DNA from: Cryptomeria japonica
Lineage: Eukaryota; Streptophyta; Pinopsida; Cupressales; Cupressaceae
Assembly (NCBI RefSeq): GCF_030272615.1
Contig: NC_081410.1
Location: forward strand, 127,395,140-127,459,139
Reading direction: 5' to 3'
Length of the DNA stretch: 64,000 nt
Shown here: positions 22,300 to 33,600 of the stretch, in pieces
Layout: each line of letters opens with the position of its first letter
Position numbering within the stretch: the first letter of the stretch is position 1
Notes under the pieces: generated by a model
What the model was told of the DNA's origin: nothing
The model's database searches: none
The model's input: only the letters and a program-made list of their open reading frames with translations
Made by a program: the position numbers and the translations under genes

Positions 22300-23599
22300 A
22301 AACAGTATGCTTAGTGCTTCAGTTTCTCTTTCCTAGTTGATCATAATATGCATATGGCAATCTAACTAACAAGCTCAAAATTTTAAGCAATGACGTTAGT
22401 GGTTTTGTTATTCTGTTCCTTTCCTTTACAATACATTTTGTCACTCTAACAAACTTCTCTGCGTCTACAATGTCTTAACCAGTCTCAGTTATCCACTGTT
22501 CTTAGAGGCTTTTATTACTTGATATTTAGTGTAGAAGCTTTGATATTTAGTGTAGAAGCTTTGATCGCATATTTATATTTTAAAAAATATATAAAGAAGA
22601 TGTTTTTAATAGATATTATATTAGAATTTATATTTAAAAAAGTATTGTTATATTTCTATTATATTATTTATATCAATAATTGTTTATATATTATTAATAT
22701 TAATTTTACTATTGGGATGATTTATGTAATGTTGCAGTTAAAACATTCGTTTGGTGAAACTGTCACCAAGGTTCAAATCGTGTTGGGTGCTCGTAAAGAT
22801 TGTGCTTTCCGTGGTACTCACATATTTGAATAGCAATAATGTTAGGCACCTTAAAAACCGTCCTTTACCGATTAAAATAATAATAATAATATTGCTATTA
22901 TTAAAATTTTATTACATTATTATTATATTATTATTATTTTTATTAATATATTATTATATTTTTATTATAATATAAATATTTAATTTTTATTATTTTTATT
23001 ATTTTATTATTGTTATCTTATTAAATTATTATTATATTATAATAATCAAAGGTCCATCACAATTGGATAAGGACATGAGAATATTACCAGTTTTTAGTAT
23101 ATATTTATTCTTTACCAAAAATAAGATGTTGACTGCCAATGTTAATATTCTCAATAAAAAATCAATTTAATATGTGGAAAATAATTCTTAATAATATAAT
23201 ATCTATATTTTCATTTTTAAATTTAATTGTAAAAAGTATTAATTGATATTACTATATTATTTTATATAATTAATATTAAAAATTATATTTACTTTTTAAA
23301 TATTTGTTAATTTATATTTTCAAAATCAAATAAAAATTTGAGTTGTTTTTTATATTCAATATTGCTATTATATGGTTGTGATGGTGAAATTTGTGTATTC
23401 CTGCATTTGTCCCTTTTGTATGGTGTCTATTTGCATTTGAAAAATCTTTATGTGATCAAAAGTTTATAAATAATATTTTTACAATTGAAAATGTGCACAT
23501 AACAACCTAAGCCTTTTTTATCGTTATTGACGCTCATTCTCAAGGATTGGTCTTAATTATTTCTTTTACCCTCTTTATATCCTTGAGTAAATTTACAAT
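22300..23599. other. AT-rich intergenic DNA with simple repeats
   Basis: A unit of about 21 bp (TGATATTTAGTGTAGAAGCT) is duplicated at 22,519-22,562. Between 22,560 and 23,040 the sequence is almost pure A/T with TAA/TTA-type repeats. ORFs here are low-complexity and not believable as genes. Confidence 0.6.
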
Positions 23600-23708
23600 T
23601 ACAAAAGTGATCTCTCAATCACTTTTGTACTCACAAAAGTGATTGTGAGACTTTTGTACTCACAAAAGTGATTGAGACACTTTTGTACTCACAAAAGCAA
23701 TCTCTTTT
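23600..23708. repeat. Tandem palindromic repeat
   Basis: CTTTTGTACTCACAAAAG recurs three times at about 30-bp spacing, separated by TGATTGTGAGA-like spacers. Each unit is a palindrome (arms up to TCACTTTTGT/ACAAAAGTGA, 4-nt centre), so the array can fold as several small hairpins or one longer one. Confidence 0.8.
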
Positions 23709-23949
23709 ATTTTAAAAATCAAATTTTAACTTGGTGTTAACCTCACCTATCCTTATGATTGTAATGTATCAACTCAAGGTGCAAAAGAATTGTATTTTAC
23801 CCTTGATGTTGTATTCAAACTGATACCCCTACTTGATTTTAGACATGACAGATCCAGCCATCTCCTAATGGAATTTTTTTTTTTTTTTTTGCTTCAAGGG
23901 AATTAAAGGTTTTTTGGCTATAGTGGGAGCTTTTGTATTGTGTAGTTTT

Positions 23950-26100
23950 GCAAATTTGTGGAAAGAATTAAAAATCATGACTTTTACTTTTTGTATGGAT
24001 ATTAAGAAACTTAATGGTACTAGTTATGAGATGTGGAATGGGAAGATGGAAGGTTTACTTGAAGGAATTTTTGGTTTCCATTTTCAAAATAGAATTAGTC
24101 ATAAGTTATGTTTAATCAATATTAGTTAAAATTATAAAATAAGGTATCATGAACCATTCAATTATGTTTTGTATATTGCGTCTCCTTGAATGTTTCAATG
24201 GAGAGAACCACATCTAAGTTGTGGAAGAGGAAATGTGATATCTATCAAACCAAATTTATTACTAAAAAATTGTATCTCAAAATATACTTGAATTCTTAAA
24301 AAAAATGAAATATGTTTGTACACCATTAAAATGTGTTTAATTTAATTTTAATTTATATTTCTTCTATAGATGTTAAGTTGGAAGAAAAGGATAGATTTAT
24401 CTTATTACTTTACTTTCAACCCATACGCGGTAAAATTTAGTTATCTTCATTAATGGTAATAGTGTAAACCCAAATATAGAAAATATTCTTTATCTTCATG
24501 TATAAGAAATGTCCAAAGAAAAAGGTCATCCAAATAGGGATAATGAGAAAGATAGACCAATTTTTAAAACATGTTACAAAACCACAAGGAAGGAAAATGT
24601 GTTGGAATCATGAAAACAAGTGACATGTAAAGAAGGAATAAAAAATAAGAAAGTGAGTTCAAATTCTTACACAAAAATATATTTAATGATGATGATGATG
24701 CTTTATTTTTAACATTTTAATGATGACTCTTGAATTATTTATTTGCATTTCTCCTAACATATGAATTCTCACAAAGAGTGGTTTTCTACATATTCAAATA
24801 TTCAAATTATTATAGAGAAGAAGTTTTACTTAGAAACAATAATACTAGGTTGATTGGTCCTAAAGGAAAGGTAAAAGGTATGCTTATGTTTTAGTAATGG
24901 AAAGGTAAAACTCCTTCATTAGATTTTTTTTCATAATCTTGGGACTTGAGAGAAATTTAATTTATATATCCAAGTTAATTTTTTGCTATTATGTATGTGA
25001 CATTTGAAAGTTTGGTTACAATTTGCCAAGAGGGGACTTAGTAGTTGGGGACTTAGTAGTTGCTAGAGGATCTTTAATTGGGACCTTTATTAGGATATAT
25101 AAATCCACCTTTGTTAGGATATATAAATCCACATTTAATAATTCTATTAATGTAATTGAAATTAAAAATATATGTATATGGGTGAAAAGGGTCATAAGAT
25201 CATTGTTGATAAAAATATGGTTGATGGTTTTTCTAATTATTTAGAGAAATGATTTTTTAATTATTTTATATTTGAAAAATAAAATAGATATATCCATTTC
25301 TTGTTGAAAGTAATAGAGCTAAGATATCTTTAGAAAATATTCATTGGATAATGGGTTCTATCGATGAATCTTATTATTCTATTATATTCATTGATGATGT
25401 TTCTACATACTTGAATTTCTTTTATGTGTTTAAAATGTGACATTTTTACTAATTGTAAGGAAATTAAATCTTTCGTTGAAAAGAAAATGGATTATAGGGT
25501 AAGGGTTTTGATATATAGAAATAGTGGTGAATATTACTCTTGCAAATTTGATAAAGTTTGTAAGAATGTACCTATATTGTTCAAAAGAGGACTATACACC
25601 TAACACTCCCTTGCAAAATATGGTACCAAAAATAATAAATTAAACCTTAATGGAAAGAGATAGAAGCAAATTAAGGGGTATGAAACTAGATTAATGCTTT
25701 TGGGGAGACTATAATTACTACTAATTATTTGACTAATTGATCACCTTGTTTAGATCTTGTTGATGAAGCTCCTTATAGAGTGCAAATAGGTAAGAAGCTT
25801 CTAGTTTTAAATTTAAGGATTTTTTTTATGAGGCTTATGTTCATACACCTCCAAAAAAGTAATCTAAATTGGATTGAAAAGATTAAAAATGTACCATCAT
25901 TGGCTATAGCAAGAATGGTAAATATATAAGCTTGAGAATCCTCTAACCCAAAAAATGATTTATTTAGAGATATATTTTTGGGGAGTTTCAAGTTTATTTA
26001 GGTGAAGAACATCCAAAAGAAAATGTAATGGCTAGAATACGAGAAAGCAAGGTGAAAGACCATAGGAGCAATCACTAACTCAAAATCTATCACAAAATAT
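23950..26100 (+). pseudogene. Heavily decayed Ty1/copia element (gag and integrase visible)
   Basis: Gag N-terminal similarity is seen near 24,000 (MDIKKLNGTSYEMWNGKMEG). Integrase remnants start near 25,360: YYSIIFIDDVSTYLNFFYVF, later YRNSGEYYSCKFDKVC and, near 25,830, YEAYVHTPPKK and IGYSKNGKY. The frame is broken throughout. Between about 24,150 and 25,300 no domain is recognisable. Short duplications at 25,023-25,130 (GGGGACTTAGTAGTT; TTAGGATATATAAATCCAC) are local. No RT or LTR could be delimited. Confidence 0.75.
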
Positions 26101-27235
26101 CCAATCATAGACAATAAAGCGAGCAAACAAATTCAACAAAAAACATAATTGAACAAATCAAATGCAAGCCAAATGTTGAACTCCTTTGAGTGCCTCCATT
26201 GCTCTCCTCCTCCTTGCGTTGTGTGGGATGGCTCTCAGAAATTGTAGCACTATTCCTATAGTATAATAGCACAAGAATTTAAAGATTGTGGTTGTTTGTG
26301 ATTGAGAATGAGGATTGATTTATAGATTTTTGAGATTCAAATAGATGATCACGATTAAGAGTTCAACAAAAAGATCAATGTTGGAGGATCGTTGAGACAA
26401 GTTGGTTGGGAGACAATCACTCATGTAACTAAGATTGATTGGCAAGCTAACTCATTTCATTGACGGTTAATGGATAGACGAGTTAGTTAGAGAAACTGAT
26501 TTCAATAAAGATGGATTGACTAACTAGTTAGTTAGGGGAGACACGTGACTAGTGGAGCTAAGAGTTAGTGGAAGTTGGAGAGAAGAGGATAATTAGCCAT
26601 TTTAAACATGTGTCATAGGAGGATAAATGTAATTATCATTTCATTTAATTTGGAGAAAATTAAATTTTGACATGTGAGAGAAATTAAAATTAAGAAATTT
26701 ATTTTATTGAGAGGACATAATTAGTTAATTAAATAATTTTGAATAATTATTTAATTATGGGAAGATAATAGAAATCGATTTAATTAAACAATAAACATTA
26801 TTTAATTAAAGTATGTGGAAGGGCATCAATTAAATAATTAAATAATTTAATTAATAAGGAGGAATAATTAGTAAAATTAGCGGTCACATGCATGGGACAA
26901 TTTAGGTGTCTATATTTTCCCCATCTTTGAGACAATACAGTTTTGAGCATGTTGTTTCAAAGAAAATTTGATAAAATTTTGCCCCATTATGCCCCAATAG
27001 CAACAATGTATTGTGGTGCCCCCTTAAGAAATTGAGTGATTTTTTTGGTTTGAAGATCAATTTATCAACAATGTGATATGGAGTCCAAAAATATATTTTG
27101 GTCATAATGGGGTCTGTAGGGTCAATTTGTGAAGTTCAGGAGTCAGAAGGGAGCACAACCAATACATTTGGCATTTCCCCTCTAAGGAAAACTTAGACTT
27201 ATAAATAAGAAACTTAGGGTTTCATTTGGTCATTT
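26101..27235. other. AT-rich DNA, possibly LTR-derived
   Basis: TTAATTAAATAATT-type runs at 26,600-26,880 resemble those in the LTR at 42,698-44,227, in reverse. No paired copy or clean end is visible and no coding similarity was recognised. Confidence 0.35.
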
Positions 27236-28260
27236 GTGCTTTGTGAGCTTGCTGGATTTGGAGAGAGAAGGGAGCCTTTGAGTGAGCATTGTAGAGCTAT
27301 GGCGAGCATTAGACGTGAGCACCATCACACGAAGAGGGTCCAAACTTTTAAGAGAGTAATTGGCACTTCATTTAGCACTTCATTTAGAGACCATATAGGG
27401 ATTGTCTTGGATGGGATGATGATATAGAGCATCTCCCTTATTGCCAACAAAAAAGGTATCTGATTGGTCATACAATGCAGTCATAACGGATCATTGATAT
27501 TCAGTTGCCAGGTCAGATTCTCAGACAATTTGGTGAGTAGCAGGGTGTTCTTGATGGGACCACATTATTTGCTCAAACCACATGGGAGGTCAGTGATTGG
27601 GGGCCTTGTATTAGCCCATAGGTTGCTTATGTGGAGTTCAACAATTTCGAGCCAATGCAGTTAGGTTGGAATTCAGATATTGTTGATGCAAGTACCACGC
27701 CCCAATATGACACATGGTGGGCCACTCACAGGCCTACTCCTCTCACAAATCTTGTTCTTCCTATACTAGTTGCAATGGGTTAACGTCAAAGATAGGCGAG
27801 GGGCCAAGGTTAGGGTAAAGGAAAAGGAAGAGCCAGAGGAAGGGGTAAAGGTAGAGCTCAGGGCGAGATAGGTGATGATGGGGGAGATGGCGGAGATGAT
27901 CGAGATGGAGGACATCGAGGAAATGGAGGACATGGAGGTATTGGATGAGATGGGGGTGGAGTGCATGATGGTTGAGATGGAGGAGATGCTCCTATTATTG
28001 GTCCACAACCAACAATAGGAGATGACCAAATGGGTGTTGAGGAGGAGACCTTGGAGGGGAGTAGCTCGGAGGAGTGTAGTGCCAGCCATTCTAGCATAGA
28101 TGGGTCTAGCTCAAATGATTTTGGTTCAAATGACTCTTCTTCTGATGAGGGTGACAGAAGTGAGGATGCACTTATGCACATTGTAGCAGTGGGTGAGGAT
28201 GTAGAGGTGATCCGAGATCTTGGTGTGTTAAATACAAACTCAGTGAGATCAGATTGTTGA
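27236..28260 (+). pseudogene. Decayed plant-mobile-domain-like protein with Gly-rich and acidic tail
   Basis: A frame at about 27,490-27,780 reads DIQLPGQILRQFGE, then YVEFNNFEPMQLGWN, then YDTWWATHRPTPLTN. This recalls the C-terminal part of plant mobile domain (MAIN/aminotransferase-like) proteins, found in transposons and a few host genes. A Gly/Arg/Asp-rich segment (27,800-28,000) and a Ser/Asp-rich acidic segment (28,030-28,250) follow. Several in-frame stops are present. The assignment rests on a few motif words and is moderate at best. Confidence 0.45.
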
Positions 28261-28830
28261 GTTATAGGCACAGGTTACTACCTTGAAGGTTGAGAGAGTG
28301 TTTGACCGAGCGACATGGATGGCTGAGCAGAGTGACTAGATAGAAAAGCGAGATGCTTTAATTTCAGATAGGGACACCCTTAGTTCCGAGCGGGATGTTG
28401 CTTGCTAGGGCATAGAGGGTGGATACGAACTACCAATTGTTGATTGCTTCATTATAGGATCCTAGTGACTTCTCGACTAGTAGAGACCGAGAAGGAGATC
28501 AACACCTGGAGGGATCTTTATTGGTGTGTTAAATACAAACTCAGTGAGATCAGATTGTTGAGTTATAGACACAGGTTACTACCTTGAAGGTTGAGAGAGT
28601 GTTTGACCGAGCGACATGGATGGCTGAGCAGAGTGATTAGATAGAAAAGCGAGATGCTTTAATTTCAGATGGGGACACCGTTAGTTCCGAGCGGGATGTT
28701 GCTTGCTAGGGCATAGAGGGTGGATGCGAACTATCAATAGTTTATTGCTTCAGTATAGGATCCTAGTGTTTGAGATATGACTTATCGACTAGTAGAGACC
28801 GAGAAGGAGATCAACACCTTGAGGGATCTT
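28218..28830 (+). repeat. Tandem duplication, unit about 302 bp
   Basis: The block beginning TTGGTGTGTTAAATACAAAC at about 28,220 is repeated from about 28,522 with few differences. In one frame it encodes a charged, probably coiled-coil segment (RVFDRATWMAEQSD, then IEKRDALISDRDTLSSERDV), so a coiled-coil coding piece has been doubled in the decayed ORF upstream. Confidence 0.85.
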
Positions 28831-29635
28831 TATGAGGTTGTGGTACAGAAAGATCATATGGCACCTATTTACCAAGCCAATCAATCACAAAGTTGTTCTC
28901 ATTTAAGGACAAAAGCTAGTAGTAGGGGTGTGATTGCTCCATCATAGAGACTACCTAGATTACCACCTATAGGGTAGGTTGAGGTAGGTACCTCCACAGG
29001 CAGATAGGTTAAGCATCTAGATTTAGAGGGCAAATGGAGTACTAGTTGATTTGTATGCCCCATAAACACTTTATATACTCTAATTGAGCACGAGATATTT
29101 CCTTTGTTATATATATATATATAGAGCAGTGACTACATGTTGTGTTCTATGGCTCTTATATGCATGTTATTTTCTATGTGATATTTATAATATGATGTTT
29201 TATGATGTTGATGTATGGTTACGATGATGATTCTATATGAGATGCAGATAATCATATGTATATGGATGCATGTTTTGCTTCATATAGATGTTTATAATTT
29301 GATGGATTTATGATGGTTTTGTGTTTCTGATGGATGCACTATGATAGTTTATTTTATGATGTTATACCATGATTGGATTATGTCGAATGACATGACCTAT
29401 GTATTTATATTTTTGAGATGTATATGTGTGATGCTTCTATGAAATGTGATGTAATGCAATGATATGCTATGTTTATCGAATGCTCTAACATGCTTGTGAC
29501 TGCAAGATTATTTGTTTTTCTATGTCAAAGTATTAACCGATGTGACTATAGGGACTAACAAAAGAAATGCTAGATCTAGAGGAACAAATTAGTAAGAATT
29601 GAAGAATAAAAAGAATCAATCAACATCATATTTTG
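28831..29635. other. Non-coding, ATG/TATG-rich sequence
   Basis: Repeated ATGATG/TATG words occur between 29,150 and 29,480, and a (TA)n run at 29,111-29,130. No gene was recognised. Confidence 0.5.
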
Positions 29636-29801
29636 ATTGATTTTGGATAAGTGATAACTTAGTCTTTAACTTATGTTGTCCTTTCACCAATGTACAACAA
29701 TATCATCATTGAGCCTTATTATATGACAAATGAAGGTGTTGGCACTAAGGTATGAAGAACCAAAGTGTTTATGCTTTCCCATTGCATTAACACACACATT
29801 G
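29636..29801 (+). repeat. 166-bp direct repeat, left copy
   Basis: It runs from ATTGATTTTGGATAAGTGAT to ACACACACATTG and is nearly identical to 32,220-32,387. It abuts the truncated LTR start on its right. Confidence 0.9.
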
Positions 29802-31407
29802 ACACTCTATTGGTTAGGTTTCATTATGTTAGGAAGGATGAATGAGATAATAAAGGAGACAACAAACATAGAATAACTAGCCTGATGTTAGGAACGATGA
29901 ATGAGATAATAAAGGAGACACAGAAGGGTTGGATAATTTTTTTGGGAGAGCATAGAGGATTCTTCACTTCACCGGAGACAAATAATGATACTATAGATAC
30001 ACTGGTTGAAGGGAAAGGTCAAGGAATTATGGGTACTCCAGCCTTAGTTTTGAAGAATACCAAGATAGTGGAAATTGAGCCATCGGTTAACACAAATGTA
30101 CAGACAAATATAGACACCGGTTAATACAGAGAACAATGTATAGGATACTAATATTGAGGACACTTGTCCTCCAAGTACTAATGTACAAGTTGAGGATATT
30201 GTTCCTATGGAGGAACTGATAGTTGCACAGACTGTACCAAGTGGCGAAGCCACTGGTGCAAGTGAGGAGGTAATAAAGGATAAATCACGAGAGAAAACAA
30301 GGGAATCCAATAGAGAACCAGTTGCTGGCACATCATGATTGACAATTGACACTTCTCTAGTGGAAAAGAAAAACATCACAGAGATAAGTCCCACAGAACT
30401 AATGATGATGGCTGCTCAGAAACTGATGAAGGAAGGAACCACAAACAAAGGGATTGTAGATCAATCCTTAACTATTTTGCACAGATTGGTCCCGAAATGT
30501 AAGATTGAGAATGAAGTGAGCCCTTCCAGAAAGCTTAAGATAATAATAGAACATATCTCTAAATATTTTCAATCATTACAACAGATCTCTAACCGGCTAG
30601 CACTTGAAAAATTCACTTCGGCTAAGAGAATCGCTTTTGATCAGATCATTGACATAGAGAAGAAAAAGATTGAGGAGAAGTTAGTTTTGATAAAAAATTC
30701 TTTGAAACAATGTACTAATATATAAAGGGTATGTTGCAATATAGAGATTCTTACAACAAAAGTAGATGAAAAGATAAAAGAAATATAGGACAAAATTGTC
30801 AGTATTGCTAACTCTTTTGATGGACTAACTTCACTGACCACATCTATTGATGGACAAATTTTGACCTTGGAGAATCAAATTTCTACTCTTGAAAAGGAAA
30901 GAGATAAGATCATTCAGAGAGCCAGAAGTCTCAGAGGTTTGGTGAGTCCAAGATTGGTGTACATAAGAGGGAATGCATGGATATGCTTGGTAAGCCCACA
31001 CCGGAAGAAGTTAATGAGAAAGAATCACTTGCATATTTACTGAGTGGACTTGTATCTATCTCTGGCACATTCAAAACTGGCTAGGATACTTATGTGAAGT
31101 TATTAGAGAAAGCTTACCTGAAAATTTTGAAATTGGTCAAGCTCCAGTAAGATATTTTTGGAGGTATTCAGTGTACAGTTATTATTCTTTGACATTCTTT
31201 TTACAATTTTTGGGCATTGATGTCAAAGGGGGAGTAGTATACATGTGAAAAAAAATGAAGCATTGCATACATTAGGGGGAGTTACAGAGTCTTTGAAATT
31301 TTGGAGATATGGAGCATTTTGCATATTCAGCTCAGGGGGAGCAGGGCAGGATGAAACCGACAGCTGAAACCATGACCATTTTTCACATGAGTGTTGCCAT
31401 CAATGCC
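29802..31407 (+). pseudogene. Internal region of a 5'-truncated LTR element, decayed coiled-coil ORF
   Basis: The first 30 bp or so match bases 8-38 of the LTR at 31,420, so only a stub of the 5' LTR remains. A 45-bp piece (ATGAATGAGATAATAAAGGA) is then repeated. ORF pieces at 29,885-30,124, 30,339-30,725 and 30,861-31,043 give a helical, charged protein (LTILHRLVPKCKI, HISKYFQSLQQISNRLA, KKKIEEKLVLIKNSLKQ). It is not recognised. Its place directly before the polypurine tract suggests an element accessory protein. Four GGGGGAG runs occur between 31,228 and 31,418. No RT or integrase is present. Confidence 0.55.
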
Positions 31408-31419
31408 AAAGGGGGAGAT
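31408..31419 (+). other. Polypurine tract
   Basis: AAAGGGGGAGAT lies directly before the LTR start TGTTGGCAATTG at 31,420 and sets the orientation. Confidence 0.8.
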
Positions 31420-32202
31420 TGTTGGCAATTGACACTCTATTGGTTAGGTTTCATTATGTTGTCATTGATGGCAACATGATTTTGGGTTCCGGCTTCATAT
31501 GGTGTACCAGAAGGCACTTCATAGACTCTACACCGACACCGACACTGGCACCGGCAAGATAGAAGATTTCTTTGGTCACCGGCAATGCAGGCCGACATGG
31601 TATAGTAAAGGATATCGGTATTGGAGGCCGACACATCTTGGATCTGGCATCGGCAACTTGTTTTAATCCTTAATCATTTATGTTATATGGCCGACATGTA
31701 GATGTGATATTGTATATATCCTTGTAAGCCGACATAAGGCATGAATTTGTATAGGGTATATAGGGGAGATTGATTAGATCATTTTGTAATGAGAAGATAA
31801 GGGATAGACATGTGGAATGGATATATGGATGTAATGTAATGTGAAATGTATCTGAGAGACTATGTATGTGAGGAATTCATTGTAAGGGTTATTCTGGTAT
31901 TGAGGTTTAGGGTTTTAATTGGAACAAACAGAGCTTAAATCAGAACTATATTCTGGCATAGGAGATACTATATTGAGTAGTTCACACTTCTCTGGATTGT
32001 TGTCTGGATTGTTATGTAGTCAATGAGACTCCTATTGTGATGAGCAGTGTGCTCTAGGCTGTAAGTCTTCCTGCAAGTGCAGGCCCATCATATATTGTAA
32101 TATCTCTTCATATGGCAAGTGAATTGATATTGTGGGTCACAAATCCCACCGTGATTTTTCTCATTGAGGTTTTCTACATATAAATCCGTGTTATGGTTCT
32201 CA
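31420..32202 (+). repeat. 3' LTR of the truncated element (right end approximate)
   Basis: It starts TGTTGGCAATTGACACTC after the polypurine tract, contains CCGACA/ACCGGCA words, and ends near TATGGTTCTCA at about 32,202, before the right copy of the 166-bp repeat. The start resembles TGTTGGCATTG of the solo LTR at 15,412. Confidence 0.7.
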
Positions 32203-32219
32203 TTTATGTGTTTGGCTTA

Positions 32220-32387
32220 ATTGATTTTGGATAGGTGATAACTTAGTCTTTAACTTATGTTGTGCTTTCACCAATGTACAACAATATCATCATTGATCCT
32301 TATTATATGATGTAAATGAAGGTGTTGGCACTAAGGTATGAAGAACCAAGGTGTTTATGCTTTCCCATTGCATTAACACACACATTG
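32220..32387 (+). repeat. 166-bp direct repeat, right copy
   Basis: Nearly identical to 29,636-29,801, with a few substitutions and a 2-3 bp indel. Together the copies bracket the LTR element. Confidence 0.9.
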
Positions 32388-32934
32388 CAAACAAGGAATG
32401 TTTTCATCCATCCTAGGACTTGTGTGTTAAAGGTCTAGGTATGTGGGAAAATCACGAGAATATTTATCCATTACCATAGGTTTGCATAGGATCTTTGTTG
32501 AATGAGTGTTCCAACATAAACACCTCAAATATATTTGCCTTTGAACTTCATGGAGCACCCCACAAATAGAAAACAAATAAAACTAAATCATGGACCATCA
32601 TCACTCCTCTAATTACATGTGGATATCCTTGAGTAGAATAGGGACATGATTAAAGATAAATCGTTAAAAGATAAGACTCACTTAACCAAATGAGTCAACA
32701 ACCATACCGATATTTTGTCATTGTTGATTGTTTGTGTTATGAAGAATGATGTCTGGTTTCTGAGATGAAATACCTCATGTAAGGTTGATTTGTTTGTTTG
32801 TTAGTATACCATTCATTGTGTAAGACAAATTAATAAATTATTGATATGGATTGTTGTTGTTTGATTAGACATGTGACCAGTTTGATTACAGACTTGGTCA
32901 ATAGATTGTCTATTATTATACATGATTTAAAAAG
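32388..32934. other. No recognisable feature
   Basis: No ORF, repeat or LTR end could be supported here. Confidence 0.5.
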
Positions 32935-33600
32935 ATACCAAGAGAATTACCAACAATCTTCATGATATCAATATCTCTATATTCGAGGGGCATGGACAGG
33001 AAGGAAACCCAAAAAGGAAAAAATGTTATTACACATTGATTCAGACTAAAATTTGGAGACTAGATCTATGTGAGCAAACCCTTCCGCTCTATAAACCACC
33101 CCTTTTTTCTTATGCACCCCGTCCCTATCTTCCTTCTCCTCAAAAATAACAATATGAAAAAGCCTCCCCCTTTGTTAATACAGAAAATCTCTACAACCCC
33201 TTTCCAGTTCTACTTAGCCCAAAATGAGATAGCTTCATTATCTGGTGTATAATTCCAGATCTTACCTATTAGGGCACAATTCTGAAGGTCGTCAATCTGG
33301 GAGTTGAGCATGTCTGTCGGGAAATAAATCCTCTTTCGATCAATCATCCTCTCTGCAATGTTGTCATCTCTCAGTGATGTTCCAAGAGCCTTCGGTCACT
33401 TACCTTCTTCTTTCCTCCATAGAACCTTGAACTCTGCCCTAGGTGTCATCTTTGTATTGAAGAAACCTCCTGTGATTGAAATATTGTCTGGAAAAGTGAG
33501 GGGTCCTTTGGGCGGGGAATCTTCTCCATAGATATCAAATACTGGCTACTTTCGTGTGCCCTTTTTCCCCTGCTTTCACATGATCTGACCCTTGCCGCTA
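32935..33600 (-). pseudogene. Second DUF4283-type ORF fragment
   Basis: On the minus strand: MIDRKRIYFPTDMLNSQID (about 33,280-33,350), then CALIGKIWNYTPDNEAISFW, GGGFFILLF, FFPFWVSFLSMPLEYRD and IMKIVGNSLG (to about 32,935). This is the DUF4283 pattern (LIGKI, GFF, PFWVSL, LPLEYW, IGNSLG) of plant LINE ORF1 and related proteins. Upstream (33,360-33,590) is a plausible N-part (PRAEFKVLWRKEEGK). It has stops and loses similarity after IGNSLG. The zinc knuckle is absent. Confidence 0.7.

Noticed and set aside
22519-22975. ORFs of 104 and 74 aa in AT-rich DNA
   Set aside because: Low-complexity Ile/Leu/Tyr strings from TAA/TTA repeats.
28030-28260. Small acidic plus-strand gene (76 aa)
   Set aside because: It is the Ser/Asp-rich end of a larger broken ORF, without its own start context.
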